Shown here: positions 8,241-13,819 of the stretch, piece after piece
How the letters are laid out: the number at the start of each line of letters is the position of its first letter
Numbering within the stretch: position 1 is the stretch's first letter
Assembly: GCA_051881455.1 (NCBI GenBank)
Contig: JBJEPX010000008.1
Coordinates: 1 to 18,325 of the forward strand
Length of the DNA: 18,325 nt
Source: Fimenecus sp051881455
GTDB lineage: Bacteria; Bacillota; Clostridia; Oscillospirales; Acutalibacteraceae
Direction of reading: 5' to 3'
Notes under the pieces: generated by a model
Seen by the model: the letters and a program-made list of their open reading frames with translations, nothing else
The model's database searches: none
Told to the model about the DNA's origin: nothing
Made by a program: the position numbers and the translations under genes

Positions 8241-8268
8241 TTGCTTTTTTTATAATTTGCTGTATAAT
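8241..8268 (+). promoter_or_regulatory. Promoter of the NYN-domain gene
   Basis: TTGCTT (8241-8246) and TATAAT (8263-8268) are separated by 16 bases and lie just upstream of GAGGTG (8276-8281) and the ATG at 8286. It overlaps the 5' region of the divergent relaxase, so the two transcripts may interfere or share control. Confidence 0.65.
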
Positions 8269-8285
8269 TAATATGAGGTGATTTT

Positions 8286-8879
8286 ATGTTTATATTTTGG
8301 GATAATTCAAATATTCATATTTCAGGTTTAGAGGTCATGAAAATTAGAGAACCCGAACAACCACATGAATTGTTTAGAACTAATTTTAACAATTTGTTTG
8401 ATTTGGTAAGAAACAACAGAAAAGTTGATGCTGCATATTTATCAGGAAGTATTCCTCCGCCAAGCAATCAATTGTGGGACCATATTAAAAGCCTAGGTAT
8501 TAATGTTCAATTGTTGAATAGAACTGCTGATGGTTTAGAACAAGAAAGCGTTGATATGTCATTACAAACTATGATGTTAAGAACTGCTGTTGATTATATC
8601 TCCGCTCCATCTACAATTGCCGTTTTAACAGGCGACGGAGCTGGGAAGCAACTTGGCGAAGGATTTCTCAGTGATTTAAAAAGAATCAAATCATTAGGTT
8701 GGGAAATAGAAGTTTATTCTTGGGAAAATTCCTGCAACAGATATTTAAAAAGTTATGCTGAAGAAAATGGTAAATTTGTTGCACTAGATGATTATTACGA
8801 CTCAATTACATTTTTAAAAGAGGACCGTTATAATCCTACAGGAGCACAAGTTCGCCCCTCTACACCTTTAAAGCTTTGA
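8286..8879 (+). CDS. NYN-domain (PIN-like, LabA/DUF88-type) putative ribonuclease
   Basis: A 197-residue single-domain protein with the acidic signature of NYN nucleases. Asp6 lies in FIFWDNSNIH, Asp90 in ESVDMSLQTMMLRTA, and Asp117 in AVLTGDGAG, with a Ser/Asn-rich first strand. NYN proteins are metal-dependent RNases in the PIN superfamily, so RNA cleavage is likely; the substrate is unknown. The GAGGTG ribosome site and TATAAT promoter directly upstream support the start. It is the only plus-strand gene within the transfer region, transcribed away from the relaxase toward oriT. It is visibly more AT-rich than the relaxase and ParM genes, which hints at separate acquisition. It could be an anti-phage nuclease, an RNA regulator of transfer, or a toxin; nothing seen distinguishes these. 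Confidence 0.85.
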   Translation: MFIFWDNSNIHISGLEVMKIREPEQPHELFRTNFNNLFDLVRNNRKVDAAYLSGSIPPPSNQLWDHIKSLGINVQLLNRTADGLEQESVDMSLQTMMLRTAVDYISAPSTIAVLTGDGAGKQLGEGFLSDLKRIKSLGWEIEVYSWENSCNRYLKSYAEENGKFVALDDYYDSITFLKEDRYNPTGAQVRPSTPLKL

Positions 8880-8882
8880 TGC

Positions 8883-8911
8883 AAACGGCATTTTATATGC
8901 CGTTTATTCTT
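8883..8911 (+). terminator. Terminator after the NYN gene
   Basis: A perfect 9-bp stem, AAACGGCAT (8883-8891) with ATGCCGTTT (8897-8905), has a 5-base loop and is followed by a T-rich stretch. It begins four bases after the NYN stop codon. Confidence 0.75.
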
Positions 8912-8920
8912 TCTCTCGTA

Positions 8921-8970
8921 GAGCGCACTGCACCGCCTTTACGGTGGTGAGTAAGTGCGCCCTTAAGGGA
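8921..8970 (+). other. oriT: Putative oriT with MobQ-type nic region
   Basis: GCGCACT (8923-8929) and AGTGCGC (8954-8960) form an inverted repeat enclosing a second stem, CACCG (8931-8935) with CGGTG (8942-8946). The right arm continues as GTAAGTGCGCCCTTA (8951-8965). This closely resembles the nic regions reported for IncQ RSF1010 and the pIP501/pSK41 group, which carry TAARTGCGCCCT-type cores. The relaxase here belongs to the matching MobQ/MobA-MobL family and lies 700 bases away. The nick would fall within the GTGCGCCCT stretch; the exact bond is not determined here. Confidence 0.75.
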
Positions 8971-8982
8971 ATATATAAGCCT

Positions 8983-9180
8983 TTAATTCAGCTTTTCGAG
9001 CAGATAACCCTCAATTTCTGTAAGTTTCATCGTCTTGATTTCAGGTAATACCTTTTCTAAAATCGCACCCTCAACAATAAGTCTGTGGTTTCACTCTGTG
9101 CGTTCTTTTTTGCGGTTGCGGTTTTCAGCCTGCTCAAGTCTGTGCTTGGCTTGTATGAGCTTTTTTTCGTCTTGGGTCAA
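8983..9180 (-). pseudogene. DUF3847-like small protein gene interrupted by in-frame TGA
   Basis: Reading the minus strand from TTG 9180, nine bases after GGAGG, gives TQDEKKLIQAKHRLEQAENR, then NRKKERTE, a TGA at codon 30 (9091-9093), then NHRLIVEGAILEKVLPEIKT and a tail ending KLN before TAA 8983-8985. Both halves are in one frame of 66 codons. They match the general pattern of the small DUF3847 proteins common beside relaxases in Firmicutes elements: a charged helical start, then a HRLIxEGAxLE core. The rest of the window uses the standard code, so this is most simply a nonsense mutation or a sequencing error. It lies between parR and oriT. Family assignment is by eye and moderately sure. 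Confidence 0.65.
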
Positions 9181-9202
9181 AAATCATCACCTCCAATCCG
9201 GT

Positions 9203-9227
9203 GGCACCGTAAGCGGTGCCGTTTTTT
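9203..9227 (+). terminator. Hairpin with T-run, plus-strand terminator
   Basis: GGCACCG (9203-9209) pairs perfectly with CGGTGCC (9214-9220) around a TAAG loop. It is followed by G and six T. It is oriented to stop plus-strand transcripts entering the parMR operon from the oriT side; seen from the minus strand it sits upstream of the DUF3847-like ribosome site. Confidence 0.65.
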
Positions 9228-9273
9228 ATTGTGTTTTCCTCTGTGGCTCCGGAATCTGAATGTTTTGGCACCG

Positions 9274-9603
9274 TTAAAACATATCAAGAAAAGCCAATGC
9301 CTCTGCATCGTTTTTCCGCTTCTGCTCCTCGGTCAATTCCATATCAATACCCGCTGAAGAAGGAGCTGTTACGGCAACTGAAATGCTACACAGCTCTTCC
9401 TTCAGAATTTCACGGAACTTTTGGAGCAGTTCATCATCTGCTGTCTGCTTCTCTTCATAGGCAATAGCCGACTTAATCGCATCAATGATAAACTGATTTC
9501 TTGACCTGTACTTTTCTTTATCAAGGCTGTTCAGATAATCAATGATTGTCGTGTGCTCTGTATCGCTCAAATTAAAGCGCACATTTATGCGGTACTCGTT
9601 CAT
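9274..9603 (-). CDS. parR: ParR/StbB-like plasmid segregation adaptor
   Basis: A 109-residue protein whose first ~50 residues (YRINVRFNLSDTEHTTIIDY ... SRNQFIIDAIKSAI) fit a ribbon-helix-helix DNA-binding domain. A helical linker and acidic C-terminus follow (ELTEEQKRKNDAEALAFLDMF). In ParMRC systems ParR binds the parC repeats and its C-terminal tail caps ParM filaments; the terminal hydrophobic AFLDMF fits that role. The start codon overlaps the ParM stop as ATGA (9600-9603), giving translational coupling. ParR usually also represses its own operon from parC, which here would be the palindromes upstream of ParM. Assignment rests mainly on ParM adjacency and RHH pattern. Confidence 0.82.
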   Translation of the reverse strand: MNEYRINVRFNLSDTEHTTIIDYLNSLDKEKYRSRNQFIIDAIKSAIAYEEKQTADDELLQKFREILKEELCSISVAVTAPSSAGIDMELTEEQKRKNDAEALAFLDMF

Positions 9604-10520
9604 ATCCTGCCACTTTTCATCATGGTTTCGGCAAGGTACTCATAGCCCTTTGCCGCCGCACAGATATCATCAACGAACTGAATGCGGTCTGCATTGAACT
9701 TATAGAAATTCTTGACAAGGCAACCGCCACCGCCGGTGATATACAGCATCATTGTGTTTTCGTCGTACCCGTGGTCACGGAGTCTGTGGTAGATTTCACC
9801 TACATATTTCTGTACCTCCGCCTTAATAATCTTCAGATCTGACTGCGCAATATTTGCTGTACCTTTGCAAAGTACTTCATCAATAATATGCTCATTGATT
9901 TCCCTCTGCGTTTTTCTGAGGAACGCTTCACGGATATCTACGGTACAAAAATGTGTACCGAACTTTTCGGTGTACATTCTCTCCGATTGCGGTCTGCCGT
10001 TAATGACATACAGGACATTCATTGTACCGTTGCCAATGTCAGCAACGAGATTTACACCGTCCATTTTGGCTGCAAACTGTGAAACCGCCGCATATCCCTG
10101 CGGATAGATGCTTGCACCTGCGATTTTTATTTTGTACTCGGTATGCTGCCAAGTGAAGGTTACTTCTTCGTTCTTTGTGAGATATGCTTTGAAGCTTTCT
10201 TTCTGACCTGCGGCCCAAGTGAGGGGCAGACCTGCCGCAATGTGAACTGTGGCTTCGGTCAGGTTTTCTGCGTTTAATTCCTTTGCAATTGCTACAAGAG
10301 TGAGGGCATAATAGTCCTCGTCTTTGATTTTGTCGGGAAGAAACTCCTTGTGTCCTTCGCCGACAAGATAGAACTTACCACCGTAAACAAGCATATCCTT
10401 TGTGAAAAGCGGCTCTGAATCGTAAGACGTAATGCCTGTTCTGAAGCAGTGGTTAGCAGTTTTGATGTTGCCGTAGCCATGGTCAACACCAATGATGATT
10501 ACATCATTGAATTTTTTCAA
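9600..10520 (-). CDS. parM: ParM/StbA-like actin-type segregation ATPase
   Basis: A 306-residue actin-fold ATPase expected to polymerise and push replicated circular DNA copies apart. Phosphate-1 loop: IIIGVDHGYGNIKT (residues 8-21). Phosphate-2 loop: LVADIGNGTMNVL (158-170). Adenosine motif: YITGGGGCLVKN (260-271). The length is typical of ParM. The start is TTG 10520, supported by AAGGAGG eight bases upstream. It is followed by ParR with a 4-base overlap, and upstream palindromes look like parC. Such a system normally belongs to plasmids, so in this integrase-bearing element it may stabilise an excised replicating form. Alternatively the element is a plasmid-derived hybrid. Confidence 0.92.
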   Translation of the reverse strand: MKKFNDVIIIGVDHGYGNIKTANHCFRTGITSYDSEPLFTKDMLVYGGKFYLVGEGHKEFLPDKIKDEDYYALTLVAIAKELNAENLTEATVHIAAGLPLTWAAGQKESFKAYLTKNEEVTFTWQHTEYKIKIAGASIYPQGYAAVSQFAAKMDGVNLVADIGNGTMNVLYVINGRPQSERMYTEKFGTHFCTVDIREAFLRKTQREINEHIIDEVLCKGTANIAQSDLKIIKAEVQKYVGEIYHRLRDHGYDENTMMLYITGGGGCLVKNFYKFNADRIQFVDDICAAAKGYEYLAETMMKSGRI

Positions 10521-10561
10521 TTGTTATTCCTCCTTAAAATATTCTTTTTTGACTTGTGAAT

Positions 10562-10636
10562 TTAATTTAGGCAATAAAAAACGCCCCTTAGGGCGCAGTG
10601 AGAAAATAGGGCTGTCACGAATGTTGAAGATGACAT
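10562..10636 (-). promoter_or_regulatory. Possible leader peptide overlapping an attenuator upstream of parM
   Basis: In the parM leader on the minus strand, AAAGGAGA runs into ATG 10636, opening a 24-codon frame that ends at TAA 10562-10564. Its 3' half covers the terminator hairpin at 10582-10595. This arrangement would allow translation of the leader to influence termination before parM. The Shine-Dalgarno spacing is very short, so translation is uncertain. Confidence 0.3.
10573..10595 (-). terminator. Terminator/attenuator hairpin in the parM leader
   Basis: On the minus strand GGGCG... CTTA-loop ...CGCCC (10582-10595) is followed by a T-rich run (plus-strand A-run at 10576-10581). It lies about 60 bases before the parM start. 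No complete gene upstream would need it, so it may attenuate transcription arriving from the parC promoter. Confidence 0.6.
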
Positions 10637-10667
10637 TCTCCTTTCTGATAAAATTTTTGATATATAT

Positions 10668-10938
10668 TTTTGGTAGGTTCCCAAAATGGGAACCTACCAA
10701 AATTACCCGAACAATATTTACAATGAGCAATTTGTGCCTATTAGAAAAAGCATAACGAATATTTTCTAAGTGGTGGGTTGTCAAAACGATAACCTACCCA
10801 AGCCATTCATATTCAAAGTTCCAAGTTCCCAAAATGGGAACTTGGAAGAAGCCGTCACAAGAATTAATTAAAATGTTCCAAATGGCAAAAAGTATCACTT
10901 GGGGAAGCATGTCAGCGTAAAGGGCCAAAATGACCCTT
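10668..10938. repeat. parC: parC-like centromere: spaced palindromes with a common core
   Basis: Palindromes centred on CCCAAAATGGG-like cores lie upstream of parM. P1: arms 10668-10683 and 10687-10702, 16 bp perfect, loop AAA. P2: 10772-10798, an imperfect copy of P1 displaced exactly 100 bases. P3: arms 10819-10831 and 10835-10847, 13 bp perfect, loop AAA. P4: a degenerate CCAAATGG core at 10878-10885. P5: arms 10920-10927 and 10931-10938, one mismatch, loop AAA. Centres are 10685, 10785, 10833, about 10881 and 10929, so P2 to P5 repeat every 48 bases. In ParMRC systems ParR binds such iterons to seat ParM filaments and repress the operon. Confidence 0.78.
10756..10784 (-). promoter_or_regulatory. 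Candidate parMR promoter inside palindrome P2
   Basis: TTGACA on the minus strand (10779-10784) lies within P2. A weak TATTCG (10756-10761) follows after 17 bases. ParR bound at P2 would cover the -35 box, giving autorepression. The -10 match is poor, so this is tentative. Confidence 0.35.
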
Positions 10939-11032
10939 CACCAAAAATGTAATGCAGTATTTTTACCGGAATTTTAAATTTGGTTATAAAAACACCTGCG
11001 ACTTTTTGAGGTAACAAGTGTATGTAAACGGA

Positions 11033-11062
11033 TTGAAAGTTGTAGTGTGGGTGTGGTATAAT
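11033..11062 (+). promoter_or_regulatory. Promoter of the HEPN-GNAT operon
   Basis: TTGAAA (11033-11038) and TATAAT (11057-11062) are separated by 18 bases and lie upstream of the AAAAGGA ribosome site of the next gene. Confidence 0.7.
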
Positions 11063-11088
11063 GAAGTAACATAAAAAGGATGGTGTTT

Positions 11089-11775
11089 ATGCAAATTAGT
11101 GACTCGTTAATTAATACTTATCAAAACTATATAAATTATTGGACAGCCAAAGCATCCTTCAATGATTTACGAGGATTTGTAAGTGCTTTTATAGCAGAAA
11201 ATAAAACTGACTTTGGAACATCTTTTGACTACAGTAAGATTTTTGTTCGAGAATTTGAAAATGAAATTGAATGTGTAAAAAATTATTGTATAAGAGCAAA
11301 AGTTATTAAAATGGCAACGGAAACTTGTGAGTTATACTGTAAAGCTATTTTAGTTGAAAATGGCAAAAATTGGGGTGAGTTAAAAGGGCTTGGACATAAT
11401 CTTTTAGATTGTTATAATGCATTAAATGAAACCGACAAAAATCTAATAGAATCAATACCACTTGATTACATAATGGATTTTTCTAAATTTGATGCATTCA
11501 TATTATCGCCACCAGTAGGATGTGCTGATAATTATAGCGAAGAATACTCTGATGAATATCCAATTCCACTCACAGACTATTTAAATTCTTTTGCATCAGG
11601 TAGAATCCTCCCTAATATAAAAGCTAGATATCCAGGACAAACATTAGTTGATTTTAACGAGCAATTTATTTTAGCATTAGCAAAGTTGCTCCATTCCTTT
11701 TCTGTCACTAAAAAGCTAAAAGAAAATTTAAACGATAAAGATTTTAAGTATTTTTTGGATTTTATGTCGAAATGA
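11089..11775 (+). CDS. HEPN-like helical protein, function unknown
   Basis: A 228-residue, mostly helical, AT-rich gene product. Residues ~70-112 (KVIKMATETCELYCKAILVE ... LGHNLLDCYNAL) resemble HEPN-fold proteins, where an E..LKAIL helix is followed by a G-H-[ND]-L turn. The catalytic R-x4-6-H motif of ribonuclease HEPN toxins is not evident, so it may be a non-enzymatic HEPN or a different helical family. ATG 11089 is chosen because AAAAGGA lies eight bases upstream; an in-frame ATG at 11080 overlaps that ribosome site. It has its own promoter and is followed after 13 bases by a GNAT gene, suggesting one operon. A toxin-antitoxin or anti-phage role is possible but inferred only from fold resemblance and position in the element. 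Confidence 0.6.
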   Translation: MQISDSLINTYQNYINYWTAKASFNDLRGFVSAFIAENKTDFGTSFDYSKIFVREFENEIECVKNYCIRAKVIKMATETCELYCKAILVENGKNWGELKGLGHNLLDCYNALNETDKNLIESIPLDYIMDFSKFDAFILSPPVGCADNYSEEYSDEYPIPLTDYLNSFASGRILPNIKARYPGQTLVDFNEQFILALAKLLHSFSVTKKLKENLNDKDFKYFLDFMSK

Positions 11776-11788
11776 TAGGTGACGAAAT

Positions 11789-12331
11789 ATGATTAAAATA
11801 GATGCAGGCGATTTCTTCTTAGTCGAGCCAAGTGAAGATTATGCAGTACAAATTGCCGAATATAGACAGGATTTTTTAGATACAAAATCCTCAATGGATG
11901 GTTGTGGTCCTCTTCGCAGATGTGAAAATCCAACAGCATATATTTTAGAATGTAGAAAATACACGGTGCCGGAAACATTGCCGGAAGGAACGGTTATTGC
12001 AACACAATTTCTCTATATTCGCAAGGTTGATAACCGTCTTGTAGGAATGATACAAGTTAGACATTATTTTAATAAGTTTCTTTCTAAATATGGCGGACAT
12101 ATAGGATATTCGATAAAGCCAGGCGAAAGAAGAAAAGGCTATGCGACATCAATGCTGAAAGCTGTTCTTCCTTATTGTAAAGAAATTGGTCTTAATGAAA
12201 TTCTCGTAACTTGTATTCATGACAACATAGGAAGTGAAAAGACTATACTTAACAATGGTGGCGTTTACGAATCTACAGTGTATGAATGGAAAGAAAGATG
12301 CAAATTAAAAAGGTTTTGGATAACTCTTTGA
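11789..12331 (+). CDS. GNAT-family N-acetyltransferase
   Basis: A 180-residue acetyltransferase of the GNAT fold, similar to the COG3981 predicted acetyltransferase group. The acetyl-CoA pyrophosphate loop is visible in GGHIGYSIKPGERRKGYATS MLKAVL (the R-x-x-G-x-A element), preceded by the beta strand LVGMIQVRHYF. The later strand EILVTCIHDNIGSEKTILNNGG contains the usual Asn and aliphatic pattern. AGGTGAC lies six bases before the ATG. It shares an operon with the HEPN-like gene and is closed by a terminator. The substrate is not predictable. GNAT enzymes can be toxins acting on aminoacyl-tRNA, resistance enzymes or metabolic enzymes; no RHH antitoxin is next to it, which argues against the AtaT/TacT toxin type. 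Confidence 0.88.
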   Translation: MIKIDAGDFFLVEPSEDYAVQIAEYRQDFLDTKSSMDGCGPLRRCENPTAYILECRKYTVPETLPEGTVIATQFLYIRKVDNRLVGMIQVRHYFNKFLSKYGGHIGYSIKPGERRKGYATSMLKAVLPYCKEIGLNEILVTCIHDNIGSEKTILNNGGVYESTVYEWKERCKLKRFWITL

Positions 12332-12350
12332 TAGGATAATTTCAAACTAA

Positions 12351-12375
12351 CTGCTCTCCAGCGAGGGCAGTTTTT
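12351..12375 (+). terminator. Terminator after the GNAT gene
   Basis: CTGCTCTC (12351-12358) pairs with GAGGGCAG (12363-12370) with one T-G wobble around CAGC, followed by five T. Confidence 0.85.
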
Positions 12376-12632
12376 CTTTGTCTTTTGCCTCTCTACTATA
12401 CTTAATACGGAAAAAGTGCGATTTCTAACGGAATACCGCAACAACCATAAAATGATAAACGCAACAAAGCTTCAATGCCCTATATATATGCCTATGCAAG
12501 TATTTCAACTTTTTAATAAACACCGTTTGCAACAAAAAATATACAGATTTTTGAGAAATAAATCTTTTTATCAAAACAGTCCGTTATTTCGGACTTTTCT
12601 TGCTTTTTGGAAGCAAAACGACAATATCACTA
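12376..12632. other. Gene-free spacer with two hairpins
   Basis: No credible gene is present. AGTCCG (12578-12583) pairs with CGGACT (12590-12595), followed by TTTTCTT, and TTGCTT (12600-12605) pairs with AAGCAA (12611-12616). The first could terminate transcription in either direction and insulates the downstream SOS promoter. The rest is AT-rich with no recognisable element; an element boundary here cannot be excluded. Confidence 0.5.
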
Positions 12633-12662
12633 TTGACAAGCGAACATTTGTTCTATTATAAT
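12633..12662 (+). promoter_or_regulatory. LexA-controlled (SOS) promoter
   Basis: A consensus -35 TTGACA (12633-12638) and -10 TATAAT (12657-12662) are separated by 18 bases. The spacer contains CGAACATTTGTTCT (12641-12654). This has the perfect GAAC-N4-GTTC core of the Gram-positive LexA/DinR operator and fits 12 of 14 positions of CGAACRNRYGTTYC. An operator between -35 and -10 is the classical arrangement for LexA repression, so the following two genes should be induced by DNA damage. Confidence 0.82.
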
Positions 12663-12696
12663 ATATGTAGTCGAATTTTGAATTGGTGGTGAAACA

Positions 12697-13803
12697 ATGC
12701 TTTTCAGTGCAGATTACAGAGACGGTATAGTAACGATTGATAATAAGCATTATGCAGGCTTTTATGCTATGAGCTTACTCAATCAGTATTACAAAAACGA
12801 CAATGCCGCCCGTATCGCAGTTTCTCGTGAATACCTGTGGCACGTCCAAGAAACACTTGCACTCGGTTATCTGAATGATACTTACTTTATAAAAGCCGAG
12901 GAAGAAATACAGATGATGTTAAAAACACTGCCTAACATCAAGCCTTTCAATACCTGTGATATTAAGGTTGAATGTGAAAGAATATCTTATCTTTTTACAA
13001 AGGCAAATGCGGATTTGATTACACAATATTTCCACCGAAAAGCAAAAGTACAAAGTATTGATACGGCTCAGGCTGTTTTGGATATTCTACCGCCCGAATA
13101 TGATAAAGTCTTTTTTACTATGGCAGATGATTTACTGAAAACAGTAAATGAAACCATAAACTTTTATGATAAGCTACCCGAAGATATGGAGAAGGCACAT
13201 AGAAGTCTATTAAAGTTTGTTTTCCGTCTTGATGAGGCAGAACGCTTTGATGAAGCACATCTTTTACCGATCGCTATGGATATATTTAGTAAAACGGATT
13301 GCAATGTCAGAACAGAGTATGTTTCCGTTACCAAGAAAAAGGAAATGGCAGTTGCAAAACGGCTGACCTTTGAAGATTATTACTCTTTTATTGTTACGGA
13401 TTTCTTTGAGGGATTACATTACGGACACTACCCCAAACAATGCGGTATATGTAACAGATATTTTCTTATGACCTCTGCCCGAAAACAGAAATACTGTAAC
13501 GGTTTTGCACCGTATATGCTCCGAGGCAAGAGAACGACCTGCCGTAAGTATGCGGCATCAATCAAACGCAAAGAACGGGAGCAGGATAATCCCGTTGTGG
13601 CTATATATGAAAAAAGAGCCTCTGCAATCCGAGCAGAGAAAAGCAGAGGCACTATAACAGCAGAGTTTGCAAAGATGGCTACATTCATAGCAAAAAACAA
13701 TACGCTCCGAGCGCAGGAGAATCATGAATATCTTACTACTCAATACGCAAAGGATATGACACGAAAAAAGTTGTATTCTGACACGGAAAGAATGTTAAAG
13801 TGA
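12697..13803 (+). CDS. DUF6076-type zinc-finger protein, SOS-controlled
   Basis: A 368-residue protein of unknown function, by eye of the DUF6076 type. The first ~240 residues are mainly helical (TFEDYYSFIVTDFFEGLHYG near 224-243). A Cys4 zinc finger follows: Cys249 and Cys252 in QCGICNRYF, Cys267 in KYCNG, Cys282 in TTCRKYAA. It resembles a CGNR-like finger. The last ~80 residues are very basic and helical (SIKRKEREQDNP, KRASAIRAEKSRG), suggesting nucleic-acid binding. The GGTGGTGA ribosome site lies five bases before the ATG. It is the first gene behind the LexA-box promoter and is followed after only a few bases by a sigma-70-like gene, so the pair is one SOS-responsive operon. A regulatory partnership is inferred, not shown. 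Confidence 0.72.
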   Translation: MLFSADYRDGIVTIDNKHYAGFYAMSLLNQYYKNDNAARIAVSREYLWHVQETLALGYLNDTYFIKAEEEIQMMLKTLPNIKPFNTCDIKVECERISYLFTKANADLITQYFHRKAKVQSIDTAQAVLDILPPEYDKVFFTMADDLLKTVNETINFYDKLPEDMEKAHRSLLKFVFRLDEAERFDEAHLLPIAMDIFSKTDCNVRTEYVSVTKKKEMAVAKRLTFEDYYSFIVTDFFEGLHYGHYPKQCGICNRYFLMTSARKQKYCNGFAPYMLRGKRTTCRKYAASIKRKEREQDNPVVAIYEKRASAIRAEKSRGTITAEFAKMATFIAKNNTLRAQENHEYLTTQYAKDMTRKKLYSDTERMLK

Positions 13804-13819
13804 AAGGACGGTGAGTGCC

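Noticed and set aside
9091..9093. Alternative genetic code with TGA as a sense codon
   Set aside because: All the long genes in the window read through under the standard code, several ending at TGA where expected, so one internal TGA is better explained by mutation or error.
10492..10784. Opposing 86-87 codon frames in the parM upstream region
   Set aside because: They run through palindromes and a terminator hairpin, overlap each other, and show no coding character.
12416..12661. 81-codon plus-strand frame before the SOS promoter
   Set aside because: It ends inside the promoter -10 box, crosses two hairpins and lacks a ribosome site.
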